DNA of 50,339 nt from JACPAP01 sp035287045 (GTDB lineage Bacteria; Gemmatimonadota; Gemmatimonadetes; Gemmatimonadales; GWC2-71-9), in assembly GCA_035287045.1 (NCBI GenBank), contig DATECF010000114.1, forward strand, positions 1 through 50,339, read 5' to 3'. This document shows positions 1 through 7,236 of this stretch, one piece after another (within the stretch, counting starts at the first letter, position 1; each line of letters opens with the position of its first letter). Under the pieces are notes generated by a model, which ran no database searches, had not been told where the DNA came from, and saw only the letters and a program-made list of their open reading frames with translations. Position numbers and translations under genes: made by a program.

Positions 1-2
1 TA

Positions 3-179
3 TGTTTCCGCAGGGCTTCGAACCTGGTCACCGACGCCGATTTGGTGGTCGCCGCCCGGCGCACCGCGCTCGGGATGCTGGAGCGCGATCCTGCGCTGGC
101 GTCTTCACGGTACGAAGCCCTGCGGAAACGTATCGAGCGCCGCTACCAGCGGGGGATGGAGCTGTTCCGGGTGGGGTGA
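3..179 (+). CDS. recG: ATP-dependent DNA helicase RecG, C-terminal end (partial)
   Basis: This is an open frame running in from the left edge with no start and ending at TGA 177-179. About 58 residues are visible. The pattern NLVTDADLVVAARRTAL, then a DP pair, then a basic helix ending ELFRVG resembles the extreme C-terminus of RecG, the helicase that remodels stalled forks and recombination intermediates. No helicase motif lies in the window, so the call rests on this tail alone. The first 20 bases are an inverted copy of bases 113-132, so the first six or so residues may be artefactual (see findings). Other helicase tails are possible. Confidence 0.6.
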   Translation, partial: CFRRASNLVTDADLVVAARRTALGMLERDPALASSRYEALRKRIERRYQRGMELFRVG

Positions 180-230
180 GGGCGTGACGTTCGCGGGCGG
201 CGTGCGTATGGTATTATGGGGGAGGAGGAG

Positions 231-2018
231 ATGCACCGACGGAGCAGCGCTAGCGGCAGAAGCGGCAGCAGCGGCAGGTTCCACTGGCCGAAGCCTTCTG
301 CTGCCTCTGCCGCTACTACCGCCATCGCGCTGGTGCTGGCCTGCGCCACCCACTTGCCTGCGCAGGCGGTCAGAGGGCAGTTGGTGGACCGGGGCAACGG
401 CTTTCCGATCGGCGGCGCGTTTGTGGTGCTGCTCGATCAGGGGGGCGTGGAGGTCGCGCGAGTCCTGACCGGGCCGGATGGCACGTTCCTGTTGCGGGCC
501 CCCGGTCCCGGGACCTATCAGCTGCAGTCCAAGCGCATTGGTTTCCGCGTTTCCAGTTCTCCGCCGCTCACGGTGGCGGAGGGGCAGACCGTGGGCTTCC
601 GTCTCCAGGTCGAGGCGGTTCCCGCCCGCCTCCCTCCGGTGGTGGTTGAGGGGCGCCCCCAGTGCGGCACCCGCGGCGACGAGGGCACGGCGGTGGCCCG
701 GCTCTGGGAAGAGGCCCGCGAAGCGCTGGCGGGCGTTCGATGGACGGCCGGTCAGGCGACGCTCCATTACACGGTGGAACGCTTCGAGCGTGACTTCGCC
801 GTGGCCGGAGGCCGGGTGCTCAAGGAGCAGCGGTCCGCGCGGTCGGGGTACGGGGAGACGCCCTTCAAGAGCGTCCCCGGCGAGGAGCTGGTGAGTCGCG
901 GGTATGTCGTGGCCGGACCTCGGGATGTCATGGACTACTACGCGCCGGACGCCGAGGTGCTCCTGGGCGACGGATTCGTCAACACGCACTGCTTCAACGC
1001 GCGCGACGGCGGCGACGAGCATCCGGGTCTCGTTGGGCTGGTGTTTCAACCGGCGCCAGGTCGCTCACTCCCCGACGTGCAGGGCGTGCTCTGGATCGAA
1101 AAGGCCACGCTCGAGCTGCGGTTCCTCGATTTCACCTACGCCAGGCTTCCCTGGGGGCTTCCCGAGGGTGCCCTCGGTGGCCACGTGGAGTTCATGCGGC
1201 TTCCATCCGGTGCCTGGATCGTCAAGGACTGGTGGATCCGGATGGCCCAGATGGCCAGAGTGGTGTATCGGGAGTCCAGCCGTCAGGCCGAGCCCAAGGT
1301 GCTGGGGTTCCGCGAGGCGGGCGGTGAAGTCGTGACGATCACTGCGGCGTCCGGTGCCGTGGTATTCTCGGCCCTCGACGCGATCCTGGAAGGCACCGTG
1401 GTGGACTCCTCGCGTGGCGGGCTGCCGCTGCCGGAGGCGACCGTCCTCCTGGAGGGCACGCAGCGGGAGGTCACGGCTGACGAGCGGGGCCGGTTTCAGA
1501 TCGCCGCGCGGCTGGATGGTGAGTACGCCGTCGCCTTCCGTCACGCCAGGCTCGACTCGCTCGGGTTTACGCCGGACGCGGTGCCGGTGCGGCTGGCTCG
1601 CGGCGAGCGCGCCACCGTAGCACTCGCGGTGCCCCCGGAGCCCGTGGTCACGGCACGGCTGTGCGCCGCTCGGCTCGAGGCGGGAGAACGGGTGATCGTC
1701 GGCAGGGTGCACCTGGCGGGCACCACCACGCCGGCGCCCGGTCTGGACGTCCGGGCCACCTGGCAATCCGTGCGCGGCGCGGCAGGGGGTCTGGCCTGGA
1801 GTGACCGCGAGGCTGTTGCCACCACCGATTCGAGCGGTTCCTACGTGTTGTGCCGGATCCCCGAGGAAGAACGGGTCACGGTGCGGGTGCGAAGCGAGGC
1901 GGGAGCAAGCTCCCACGTCCTCCTGGACTTCAGCGAGGCCGGCGTGTGGATCGACGAAAAGCTGTACCGCAGCCTGCCGGGCCGGATCTGGAAGCAAGAC
2001 TTTCAGATCATACCGTGA
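231..2018 (+). CDS. Secreted carboxypeptidase-regulatory-like domain protein
   Basis: A 595-residue exported protein. A basic, Ser/Gly-rich N-terminus is followed by a hydrophobic stretch (about residues 24-42) and a likely signal peptidase site after PAQA near residue 46. I see three carboxypeptidase-regulatory-like (transthyretin-like) beta-sandwich modules: about residues 47-125 (GQLVDRGNGFPIGGAFVVLL onwards), about 385-470 (LEGTVVDSSRGGLPLPEATV onwards) and a weaker one near 490-590. The central part (about 150-380) matches nothing I recognise. I chose ATG 231 because GGAGGAGGAG lies directly before it at 221-230. ATG 216 is also in frame, but would sit inside a possible -10 (TATTAT, 212-217). 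Such proteins are common in Gemmatimonadota and Bacteroidota envelopes. Function is unknown. Confidence 0.75.
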   Translation: MHRRSSASGRSGSSGRFHWPKPSAASAATTAIALVLACATHLPAQAVRGQLVDRGNGFPIGGAFVVLLDQGGVEVARVLTGPDGTFLLRAPGPGTYQLQSKRIGFRVSSSPPLTVAEGQTVGFRLQVEAVPARLPPVVVEGRPQCGTRGDEGTAVARLWEEAREALAGVRWTAGQATLHYTVERFERDFAVAGGRVLKEQRSARSGYGETPFKSVPGEELVSRGYVVAGPRDVMDYYAPDAEVLLGDGFVNTHCFNARDGGDEHPGLVGLVFQPAPGRSLPDVQGVLWIEKATLELRFLDFTYARLPWGLPEGALGGHVEFMRLPSGAWIVKDWWIRMAQMARVVYRESSRQAEPKVLGFREAGGEVVTITAASGAVVFSALDAILEGTVVDSSRGGLPLPEATVLLEGTQREVTADERGRFQIAARLDGEYAVAFRHARLDSLGFTPDAVPVRLARGERATVALAVPPEPVVTARLCAARLEAGERVIVGRVHLAGTTTPAPGLDVRATWQSVRGAAGGLAWSDREAVATTDSSGSYVLCRIPEEERVTVRVRSEAGASSHVLLDFSEAGVWIDEKLYRSLPGRIWKQDFQIIP

Positions 2019-2360
2019 CTAGCGCCGCTCGAACGCCTGGTCCGCCTTCGCCGCCAGCACGAAGTCGCTCTCGGTCAGCCCGTCAATCTTGTGAGTCCAG
2101 ATGGAGAGGCCGACCTTCCCCCACGCCAGGTAGATATCCGGGTGATGGCCTTCACGCTCGGCGATCTCGCCCACCGCGTTGGTAAACGCGAGGGCCTCCT
2201 TGAAGTCCTTGAACGCGTATGCCTTCTCCAGGTGGTGCTCCTGCACCACACGCCAGCCGCCCTCGAGCTTCTTGCTGAGCGCTTGCAGCTCGGTGCCTTT
2301 GAGCGGCGGGACGCCGCCGCGGCAAGGAATGCAGGACAGGGCAGCGAGTTCGCTGCTCAT
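2019..2360 (-). CDS. phhB: 4a-hydroxytetrahydrobiopterin dehydratase (pterin-4a-carbinolamine dehydratase)
   Basis: This 113-residue cytosolic enzyme dehydrates 4a-hydroxytetrahydropterin, recycling the cofactor of aromatic amino acid hydroxylases. The family signature is present: EGHHPDIYLAWGKV at about residues 70-83 with the catalytic His pair (72-73), then a WTH triplet (88-90) and GLTESDFVLA (94-103). Length is normal for the family. An N-terminal extension carries two Cys (10 and 13) not usually needed. Its stop (2019-2021) abuts the stop of the preceding + strand gene, so the two are convergent. Upstream it is divergent from asnS. No aromatic hydroxylase is in the window, so its partner is unknown. 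Confidence 0.92.
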   Translation of the reverse strand: MSSELAALSCIPCRGGVPPLKGTELQALSKKLEGGWRVVQEHHLEKAYAFKDFKEALAFTNAVGEIAEREGHHPDIYLAWGKVGLSIWTHKIDGLTESDFVLAAKADQAFERR

Positions 2361-2413
2361 AGGCCCAGACCTCGGTGGAAGGTGATGGCTGAATATTGGG
2401 CTGAACGGGGCGA

Positions 2414-2442
2414 TTGATGAAGGGGTAGTCCGGCGTTACCAT
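2414..2442 (+). promoter_or_regulatory. Predicted sigma-70 type promoter of asnS, possibly leaderless
   Basis: TTGATG (2414-2419) and TACCAT (2437-2442) are separated by exactly 17 bases. The expected transcription start (about 2448-2450) is only a few bases before the asnS ATG at 2452, and I see no Shine-Dalgarno in between. If correct, the mRNA is leaderless or nearly so. Confidence 0.5.
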
Positions 2443-2451
2443 ACGCCCGCC

Positions 2452-3750
2452 ATGCAGGACGTCCTGCGCATCAACGACCTTTCCCGATTGGTGGGGCAGT
2501 CCGTCACGGTCCGCGGATGGGTGACGACCACGCGGTCCAGCGGGAAGATCGGCTTCCTGGTGTTGCGAGACGGCACCGGCTACCTCCAGGCCGTGCTGTC
2601 CAGGGCTGAGCTGTCCGAGGCCGTCTGGGAGTCGTTCAAGCAGCTCACGCAAGAGGCATCCGTCGCCGTCACCGGCTCGGTGCGCGCCGACACGCGCGCG
2701 CCCGGTGGCGTGGAGCTGACGTTGACCCGCCTCGAGCTGCTTGGTCCGTCGGTGGAGTTCCCCATTGGCCCCAAGGAGCACGGGACGTCCTTCTTGTTCG
2801 AACATCGCCATCTGTGGCTCAGGAGCCGGCGGCAGGTGGCCATCATGCGCGTGCGGCATGAAGCCATCCAGGCGATGCGGGACTTCTTCTACGAGCGCGG
2901 GTTCGTGCTGGTGGATACGCCCCTGCTGACGGGAGCCATTGGCGAGTCCGCCGGCAATCTGTTCGAGACCGAGTACTTCGACCTCGGCAAGGCGTACCTG
3001 GCGCAGACCGGCCAGCTCTATCTCGAGGCGGCGGCCGCGGCCCTGGGGAAGGTGTATTGTTTCGGTCCGACGTTCCGGGCCGAGAAGTCCAAGACCCGCC
3101 GGCACCTGACGGAATTCTGGATGGTGGAGCCGGAGGTGGCCTGGAATGACTCGGACGCCAACATGCGGCTCCAGGAAGACTTCGTGAGCTATATCGTGGG
3201 CCGCTGCCTCGAGCGCCGGAGCGAAGACCTCAAGGAGCTGGAGCGCGACACCACGCCGCTCGAGCGGGTCGCGCCGCCGTTCCATCGGATCTCTTATACG
3301 GATGCGCTGAAGAAGCTCGAAGGCATGGGCGCGAGTGTGACGTGGGGGAAGGACATCGGCGGTGACGAGGAGACCATGCTGGCCAACTCGTTCGACAAGC
3401 CGGTGTTGGTCTACAATTACCCCAAGGAAGCCAAGGCCTTCTACATGAAGGAAGACCCGGCCGACCCGCGCACCGTGTTGAACAACGATTGTCTGGCGCC
3501 GGAAGGGTACGGGGAAATCATCGGCGGGAGCCAGCGGGAAGACGACTACGGCCGGCTACTCGCTCGGATTCGGGACGAGCACCTGCCCGAAGAGGCCTAC
3601 GGCTGGTATCTCGACCTCAGGAAGTACGGCACGTTCGTGCACGCGGGGTTCGGGCTGGGCGTGGAGCGCACCGTTGCGTGGATCTGCGGCATTCCGCACG
3701 TGCGCGAGGCGATTGCGTTCCCGCGGCAGATGCATCGGCTGAGGCCTTAG
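2452..3750 (+). CDS. asnS: Asparaginyl-tRNA synthetase
   Basis: Class II aminoacyl-tRNA synthetase charging tRNA-Asn; 432 residues, the normal length. An N-terminal OB-fold anticodon-binding domain (about residues 10-100, starting near VTVRGWVTTTRSSGKIGFLV) precedes the catalytic core. Motif 2 is seen as FRAEKSKTRRHLTEFWMVEPE (split here only for length; about residues 204-224) and motif 3 as GFGLGVERTVAWICG (about 399-413). The C-terminus ends FPRQMHRLRP, as in AsnRS rather than LysRS. Presence of AsnRS means at least part of Asn-tRNA is made directly and not by GatCAB. The stop overlaps the convergent mazG stop by 3 bases. Transcription probably starts just before the ATG. Confidence 0.95.
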   Translation: MQDVLRINDLSRLVGQSVTVRGWVTTTRSSGKIGFLVLRDGTGYLQAVLSRAELSEAVWESFKQLTQEASVAVTGSVRADTRAPGGVELTLTRLELLGPSVEFPIGPKEHGTSFLFEHRHLWLRSRRQVAIMRVRHEAIQAMRDFFYERGFVLVDTPLLTGAIGESAGNLFETEYFDLGKAYLAQTGQLYLEAAAAALGKVYCFGPTFRAEKSKTRRHLTEFWMVEPEVAWNDSDANMRLQEDFVSYIVGRCLERRSEDLKELERDTTPLERVAPPFHRISYTDALKKLEGMGASVTWGKDIGGDEETMLANSFDKPVLVYNYPKEAKAFYMKEDPADPRTVLNNDCLAPEGYGEIIGGSQREDDYGRLLARIRDEHLPEEAYGWYLDLRKYGTFVHAGFGLGVERTVAWICGIPHVREAIAFPRQMHRLRP

Positions 3751-4568
3751 CCTCCAGCTCGCTTCGATTCGTCCCACAGCCGGTCGAGCTCCTCCAGTCC
3801 CGCGTAGCCGATCCGAATTCCCCGTTCGCCGGCCAGTCGCTCCATGGCGCGAAACCGCCTCGCGAACCGCTGATTCGCCTTCTCCAGCGCGGCGCGGGGA
3901 TCGCAGCCGAGCTTCCGGGCCAGGTTGACCACGGCGAACAGGAGATCGCCCACCTCGTGCTCCACGCGCCCAGGATCCCCGGGGCGCCCCTGGTGGGTTT
4001 CCTTTTCCAGCTCGGCCAGCTCCTCGCGCACCTTGTCCGCCGGGCCCGACGCGTCGGGCCAATCGAACCCGACGCCGGCGGCCCGTTCCTGGAGGCGGAA
4101 CGCCATGATCAGGGCAGGAAGGTTGGGCGGCAGCCCATCCAGCACTCCCGGTCCATCGGCGCCACGCTCGGCGACTTTGGTCCGCTCCCAGTTACCATGC
4201 GAGTCGCCGGTTCCTGATCCTGCGTCGCCCCCTGCGCCCCCGGCGGCCCCCCCGGCCGGTGCGGTGGGGAAGAGATGGGGATGTCGTCTCCACATCTTCC
4301 GCTCCATGCCGCTCACCACATCCTCGGAGCCGAAGCGGTTCGCTTCTTCGCCCAGCACGATCTGAAACGCCAGGTGGAGCAGCAGATCGCCCAACTCGCC
4401 ACAGATGGCCCTCGGATCGCCCGCTCCCAGGGCGTGATCCAATTCCAGGGCCTCCTCCACCAGGTAGGGCCGCAGCGTTTCGGGCGTTTGGGCGCCGTCC
4501 CAGGGGCACCGTTCTCTGAGGTCGCGGACCAACAGGACCGCGCGTCCAAGCGCTGATGGTTCTTGCAT
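3747..4568 (-). CDS. mazG: Nucleoside triphosphate pyrophosphohydrolase MazG
   Basis: All-alpha NTP pyrophosphatase that hydrolyses (d)NTPs to NMP and PPi; 273 residues with two MazG repeats. Repeat one has PWDGAQTPETLRPYLVEEA (residues 22-40) and the metal-binding ELGD (58-61). Repeat two has REELAELEKE and HEVGDLLFAVVNLARKLG. Between them sits a Gly/Ala-rich segment (about residues 102-124) that is longer than usual, before the conserved NWERTK. I start it at ATG 4568 because the complementary strand shows GGAGG eight bases upstream; a longer frame to 4721 would run into alr. The start codon is shared with the -35 of the divergent alr promoter. Confidence 0.93.
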   Translation of the reverse strand: MQEPSALGRAVLLVRDLRERCPWDGAQTPETLRPYLVEEALELDHALGAGDPRAICGELGDLLLHLAFQIVLGEEANRFGSEDVVSGMERKMWRRHPHLFPTAPAGGAAGGAGGDAGSGTGDSHGNWERTKVAERGADGPGVLDGLPPNLPALIMAFRLQERAAGVGFDWPDASGPADKVREELAELEKETHQGRPGDPGRVEHEVGDLLFAVVNLARKLGCDPRAALEKANQRFARRFRAMERLAGERGIRIGYAGLEELDRLWDESKRAGG

Positions 4569-4591
4569 TTGCACCTCCGGGCCGGTACAAT
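4563..4591 (+). promoter_or_regulatory. Predicted sigma-70 type promoter of alr
   Basis: TTGCAT (4563-4568) and TACAAT (4586-4591) lie 17 bases apart. TACAAT matches the -10 consensus at five of six bases. The expected start of transcription (about 4598) leaves only about six bases before GTG 4604, with no Shine-Dalgarno. The -35 overlaps the mazG start codon on the other strand. Confidence 0.55.
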
Positions 4592-4603
4592 ACCCGGCCG
4601 GTT

Positions 4604-5662
4604 GTGAACGCGTCAACGCAAGCGCACCGGGAGCGGGCGTGGGTCGAGGTTGATCTCTCCACGCTCGTGCACAATGCGCGGACCGTGCAGACGGCTGCGC
4701 GCAGTGCGCGGTTGCTCCCAATGGTCAAAGCGGACGCGTACGGGCTGGGCGCCGTGCCGGTGGCGAGGGAGCTGGAGGCCCTCGACCCGTGGGGGTTCGG
4801 CGTGGCCACCGTGCCGGAAGGCGCGGCGTTGCGGGCGGCCGGCATCCGCCGGCCGATTGTCGTTTTTACCCCTGCACGTGCCGATCAGCAGGCCGCCTAC
4901 CAGGCGCACGATCTGCGGGCGGTCCTGGACGATCCCGACGTGGCCGGGCGGTGGACGCTGCCGTTTCATCTCGAGATTGACACCGGGATGGCTCGCGCGG
5001 GTATCAGGTGGGATGAGCCCGAGCGACTGGCCGCCGTCACGTCACCACAACTCGAAGGCGCGTTTACCCATTTCCACTCCGCGGACCTGGAAGCCGGTTC
5101 CGTGGGCGAGCAGTGGACCCGCTTCCAGCAGGCGCTCAGGAGCCTGGGCAAGCAGCCATCGCTCACCCACGCGGGGAACAGCGCGGGCATCTGGTGGCTG
5201 CGCGAGCACCTCGATCTGGTGCGCCCGGGGGTGTTCCTGTACGGCGGCCGCGTGGGTCGGCACGCCCCGGTGCCGCAGCCGGTCGTCGCGGTGCGCGCGC
5301 GGGTGGTGAGCACCCGCCGACTACGGCCGGGCGAACCGGTAAGTTACGGGGCGACCTGGCGCGCCGAACGGGCGACCGATATCGCCACCCTGGGGATCGG
5401 GTATGCCGATGGGATGCCGCGGTCCGCGCAGGGACGCGCCCGGGTGTTGCTTGGCGGCCGGCTCTGTCCGGTCGTGGGTCGCGTGACCATGGACATGATC
5501 ATGGTCCAGGCCGAGGGCGCGGTGCCGGGCGACGTGGCGACGCTGATCGGTTCGGACGGTGCGTCGGAGATCACCCTGGATGAGTTCGCCGGTTGGGTAG
5601 GAACAATTTCGTACGAGGTCCTGACCGGACTGGGATCGAGACTGCCACGGGCGTATGGATGA
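4604..5662 (+). CDS. alr: Alanine racemase
   Basis: PLP-dependent enzyme interconverting L- and D-alanine for peptidoglycan; 352 residues. The PLP lysine lies in PMVKADAYGLGA (Lys42) and the second catalytic base in GIGYADGMPR (Tyr267). The N-terminal TIM barrel and C-terminal beta domain are both complete, the latter including VGRVTMDMIMV. The start is uncertain. GTG 4604 fits the domain boundary (RAWVEVDLSTLVHN follows) and lies just downstream of a promoter; ATG 4556 would overlap mazG and fall inside the promoter. The last eight bases overlap cdd, suggesting translational coupling. Confidence 0.93.
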   Translation: MNASTQAHRERAWVEVDLSTLVHNARTVQTAARSARLLPMVKADAYGLGAVPVARELEALDPWGFGVATVPEGAALRAAGIRRPIVVFTPARADQQAAYQAHDLRAVLDDPDVAGRWTLPFHLEIDTGMARAGIRWDEPERLAAVTSPQLEGAFTHFHSADLEAGSVGEQWTRFQQALRSLGKQPSLTHAGNSAGIWWLREHLDLVRPGVFLYGGRVGRHAPVPQPVVAVRARVVSTRRLRPGEPVSYGATWRAERATDIATLGIGYADGMPRSAQGRARVLLGGRLCPVVGRVTMDMIMVQAEGAVPGDVATLIGSDGASEITLDEFAGWVGTISYEVLTGLGSRLPRAYG

Positions 5663-6041
5663 TCCGTTGACCACGGCCGCGCGCGCGGCGCGGGCCCAAG
5701 CCTACGCGCCCTACAGTAGGTTTGCGGTGGGCGCGGCGTTGGAGGCGGATGACGGCCGGGTGTTCGTCGGGGTCAACCTGGAAAACGCGTCCTACGGGTT
5801 GACCAACTGCGCGGAGCGGGTGGCGGTGGGCGCGGCCGTGGCGGCAGGAGCGCGGCGGTTTCGGCGCTTGGTCATCGTGACCGACGCGACGCCGGCCGCC
5901 GCGCCGTGCGGCGCGTGCCGCCAGGTGCTGGCCGAGTTCGGAGGAGATCTAATGGTCGAATCGGTGGGGCCCGAGGGCACTCGCCGTTGGGTACTCAAGG
6001 AGCTGCTGCCGGATCGGTTCGGGCCGGAGGCACTCGCATGA
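5655..6041 (+). CDS. cdd: Cytidine deaminase
   Basis: Homotetrameric-type cytidine deaminase of pyrimidine salvage; 128 residues. The zinc site is complete: NCAERVAV (Cys52, catalytic Glu54) and PCGACRQVL (Cys85, Cys88). The YAPYSRFAVGAAL substrate-binding segment is at residues 17-29. It overlaps alr by eight bases and its stop overlaps the ATG of the next gene (ATGA), so it is part of one run from alr onwards. Confidence 0.95.
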   Translation: MDDPLTTAARAARAQAYAPYSRFAVGAALEADDGRVFVGVNLENASYGLTNCAERVAVGAAVAAGARRFRRLVIVTDATPAAAPCGACRQVLAEFGGDLMVESVGPEGTRRWVLKELLPDRFGPEALA

Positions 6042-7234
6042 CGCGTCGGGCGGGCGTGATCGTGGCCGTTGCCGCGGCGGCTGGCTGGGGCTGCCAGGAT
6101 ATCGTCTCGGCGCCGGGCGTGTGCCCCGAGTTCTGCCCTGAGGGAGAGATCCGGGTGGTCGATACGCTCCTCACCGGCGTGGAGCCGGTGGGGTCGTACA
6201 CCGGCTACCTGCTGCCCCACGAGGCGAGGCAGATGCAGGTCGTGGGGCCCGGCGGGCCCACGGAGAGCCGGGCGCTGCTCGTGTCCATCTCGATGAACGC
6301 CAGGTACGCCGGCGGCGATACCACGGTCAGGGACTCCATCATTCAGACCGACTCGCTGAGCGTCAGGCTCAACATTGTCCGACGCAACGCGGGTGTCAGC
6401 GGCGTGACGCTGGCGTTTCATGAGATTCCGCTGACGCCGGACTCCGCCACGACCTACGGCGACATGACACCGTACTTTCAGGACAGCACGCTGGTCGCGA
6501 CGCTGCAGGTTCCGGACTCCCTGGTGAAGGACACCCTGTCGGTGACGTTCCCCGCCGCCGCGTTGCGGCACTTCGGGCCCGACACCCTTCGGGTGGGCAT
6601 TGGCGTCCGCATCGTGTCCCCGGAGCCCGCCTTCGTGACGGTGGCCTCGGACACGATTGCGCCCGCCGCGCTCATCCGGCGGTTCGTCCAGGTAGATTCG
6701 TCCACCGGCACGACCCGCGTGACGCGCAGCGATACCTGGGGGATCCGGTTTCGCACGTTCGTGGTGGATCCCGGAGGCATCCCGTCGCCGGTGGGGTTGA
6801 CGGTCGGTGGCGCCACCGGCGCGCGCGGGTTCGTCAAGCTGAACCTGCCCGGCTTTATCGTGGACTCCACGCTGGTGGTGCGCGCGACGCTGCTGCTGCC
6901 CGCGACGCAGCCGGTCTTCGGGGCTCCGGGGGACACGTTCTCCGTGCGGGTCGTCGCGCTGGGGTCGGACTTTGGGCCGAAATCGCCGGTGGCGGACACC
7001 TCCTTTGGGGGCACGGTAAGGGTAGCGGTGGGCGGCAGCGACACGGTGGCGGTGGACATCACCAGGATCTTCGCCTTGTGGCGAGGCAACGCGGCGGTGC
7101 CGCGCACGGTGATGTTCCAGGTGGAACCCGAAGCGGCGTCCATCAATACGCTGGAGTTGCCGGGGCAGGGGTCTGCCACACCGGCGGCGATCCGCGTGAC
7201 CTACGCGCCGCCGTTCCGGCTCCCGGGAAGCTGA
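6038..7234 (+). CDS. Putative lipoprotein, uncharacterised
   Basis: A 398-residue protein starting with an Arg-Arg-containing hydrophobic leader and a lipobox-like AGWGC, with Cys19 the likely lipidated residue. The mature part is rich in Thr, Ser, Asp and Val with repeated beta-strand patterns. The C-terminal half (about residues 270-370: ARGFVKLNLPGFIVDS, then VVRATLLLPATQP, then VAVDITRIF) resembles beta-jelly-roll domains of the DNRLRE/CBM96 kind; this is weak pattern recognition. The start ATG overlaps the cdd stop. The next gene encodes a beta-barrel protein three bases downstream, so the pair may act together at the outer membrane. Function unknown. Confidence 0.65.
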   Translation: MTRRAGVIVAVAAAAGWGCQDIVSAPGVCPEFCPEGEIRVVDTLLTGVEPVGSYTGYLLPHEARQMQVVGPGGPTESRALLVSISMNARYAGGDTTVRDSIIQTDSLSVRLNIVRRNAGVSGVTLAFHEIPLTPDSATTYGDMTPYFQDSTLVATLQVPDSLVKDTLSVTFPAAALRHFGPDTLRVGIGVRIVSPEPAFVTVASDTIAPAALIRRFVQVDSSTGTTRVTRSDTWGIRFRTFVVDPGGIPSPVGLTVGGATGARGFVKLNLPGFIVDSTLVVRATLLLPATQPVFGAPGDTFSVRVVALGSDFGPKSPVADTSFGGTVRVAVGGSDTVAVDITRIFALWRGNAAVPRTVMFQVEPEAASINTLELPGQGSATPAAIRVTYAPPFRLPGS

Positions 7235-7236
7235 CC

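Noticed and set aside
105..1049. Long minus-strand open frame opposite the secreted protein gene
   Set aside because: It is the reverse of a GC-rich gene with no recognisable domain and no Shine-Dalgarno. Many such frames occur opposite real genes here.
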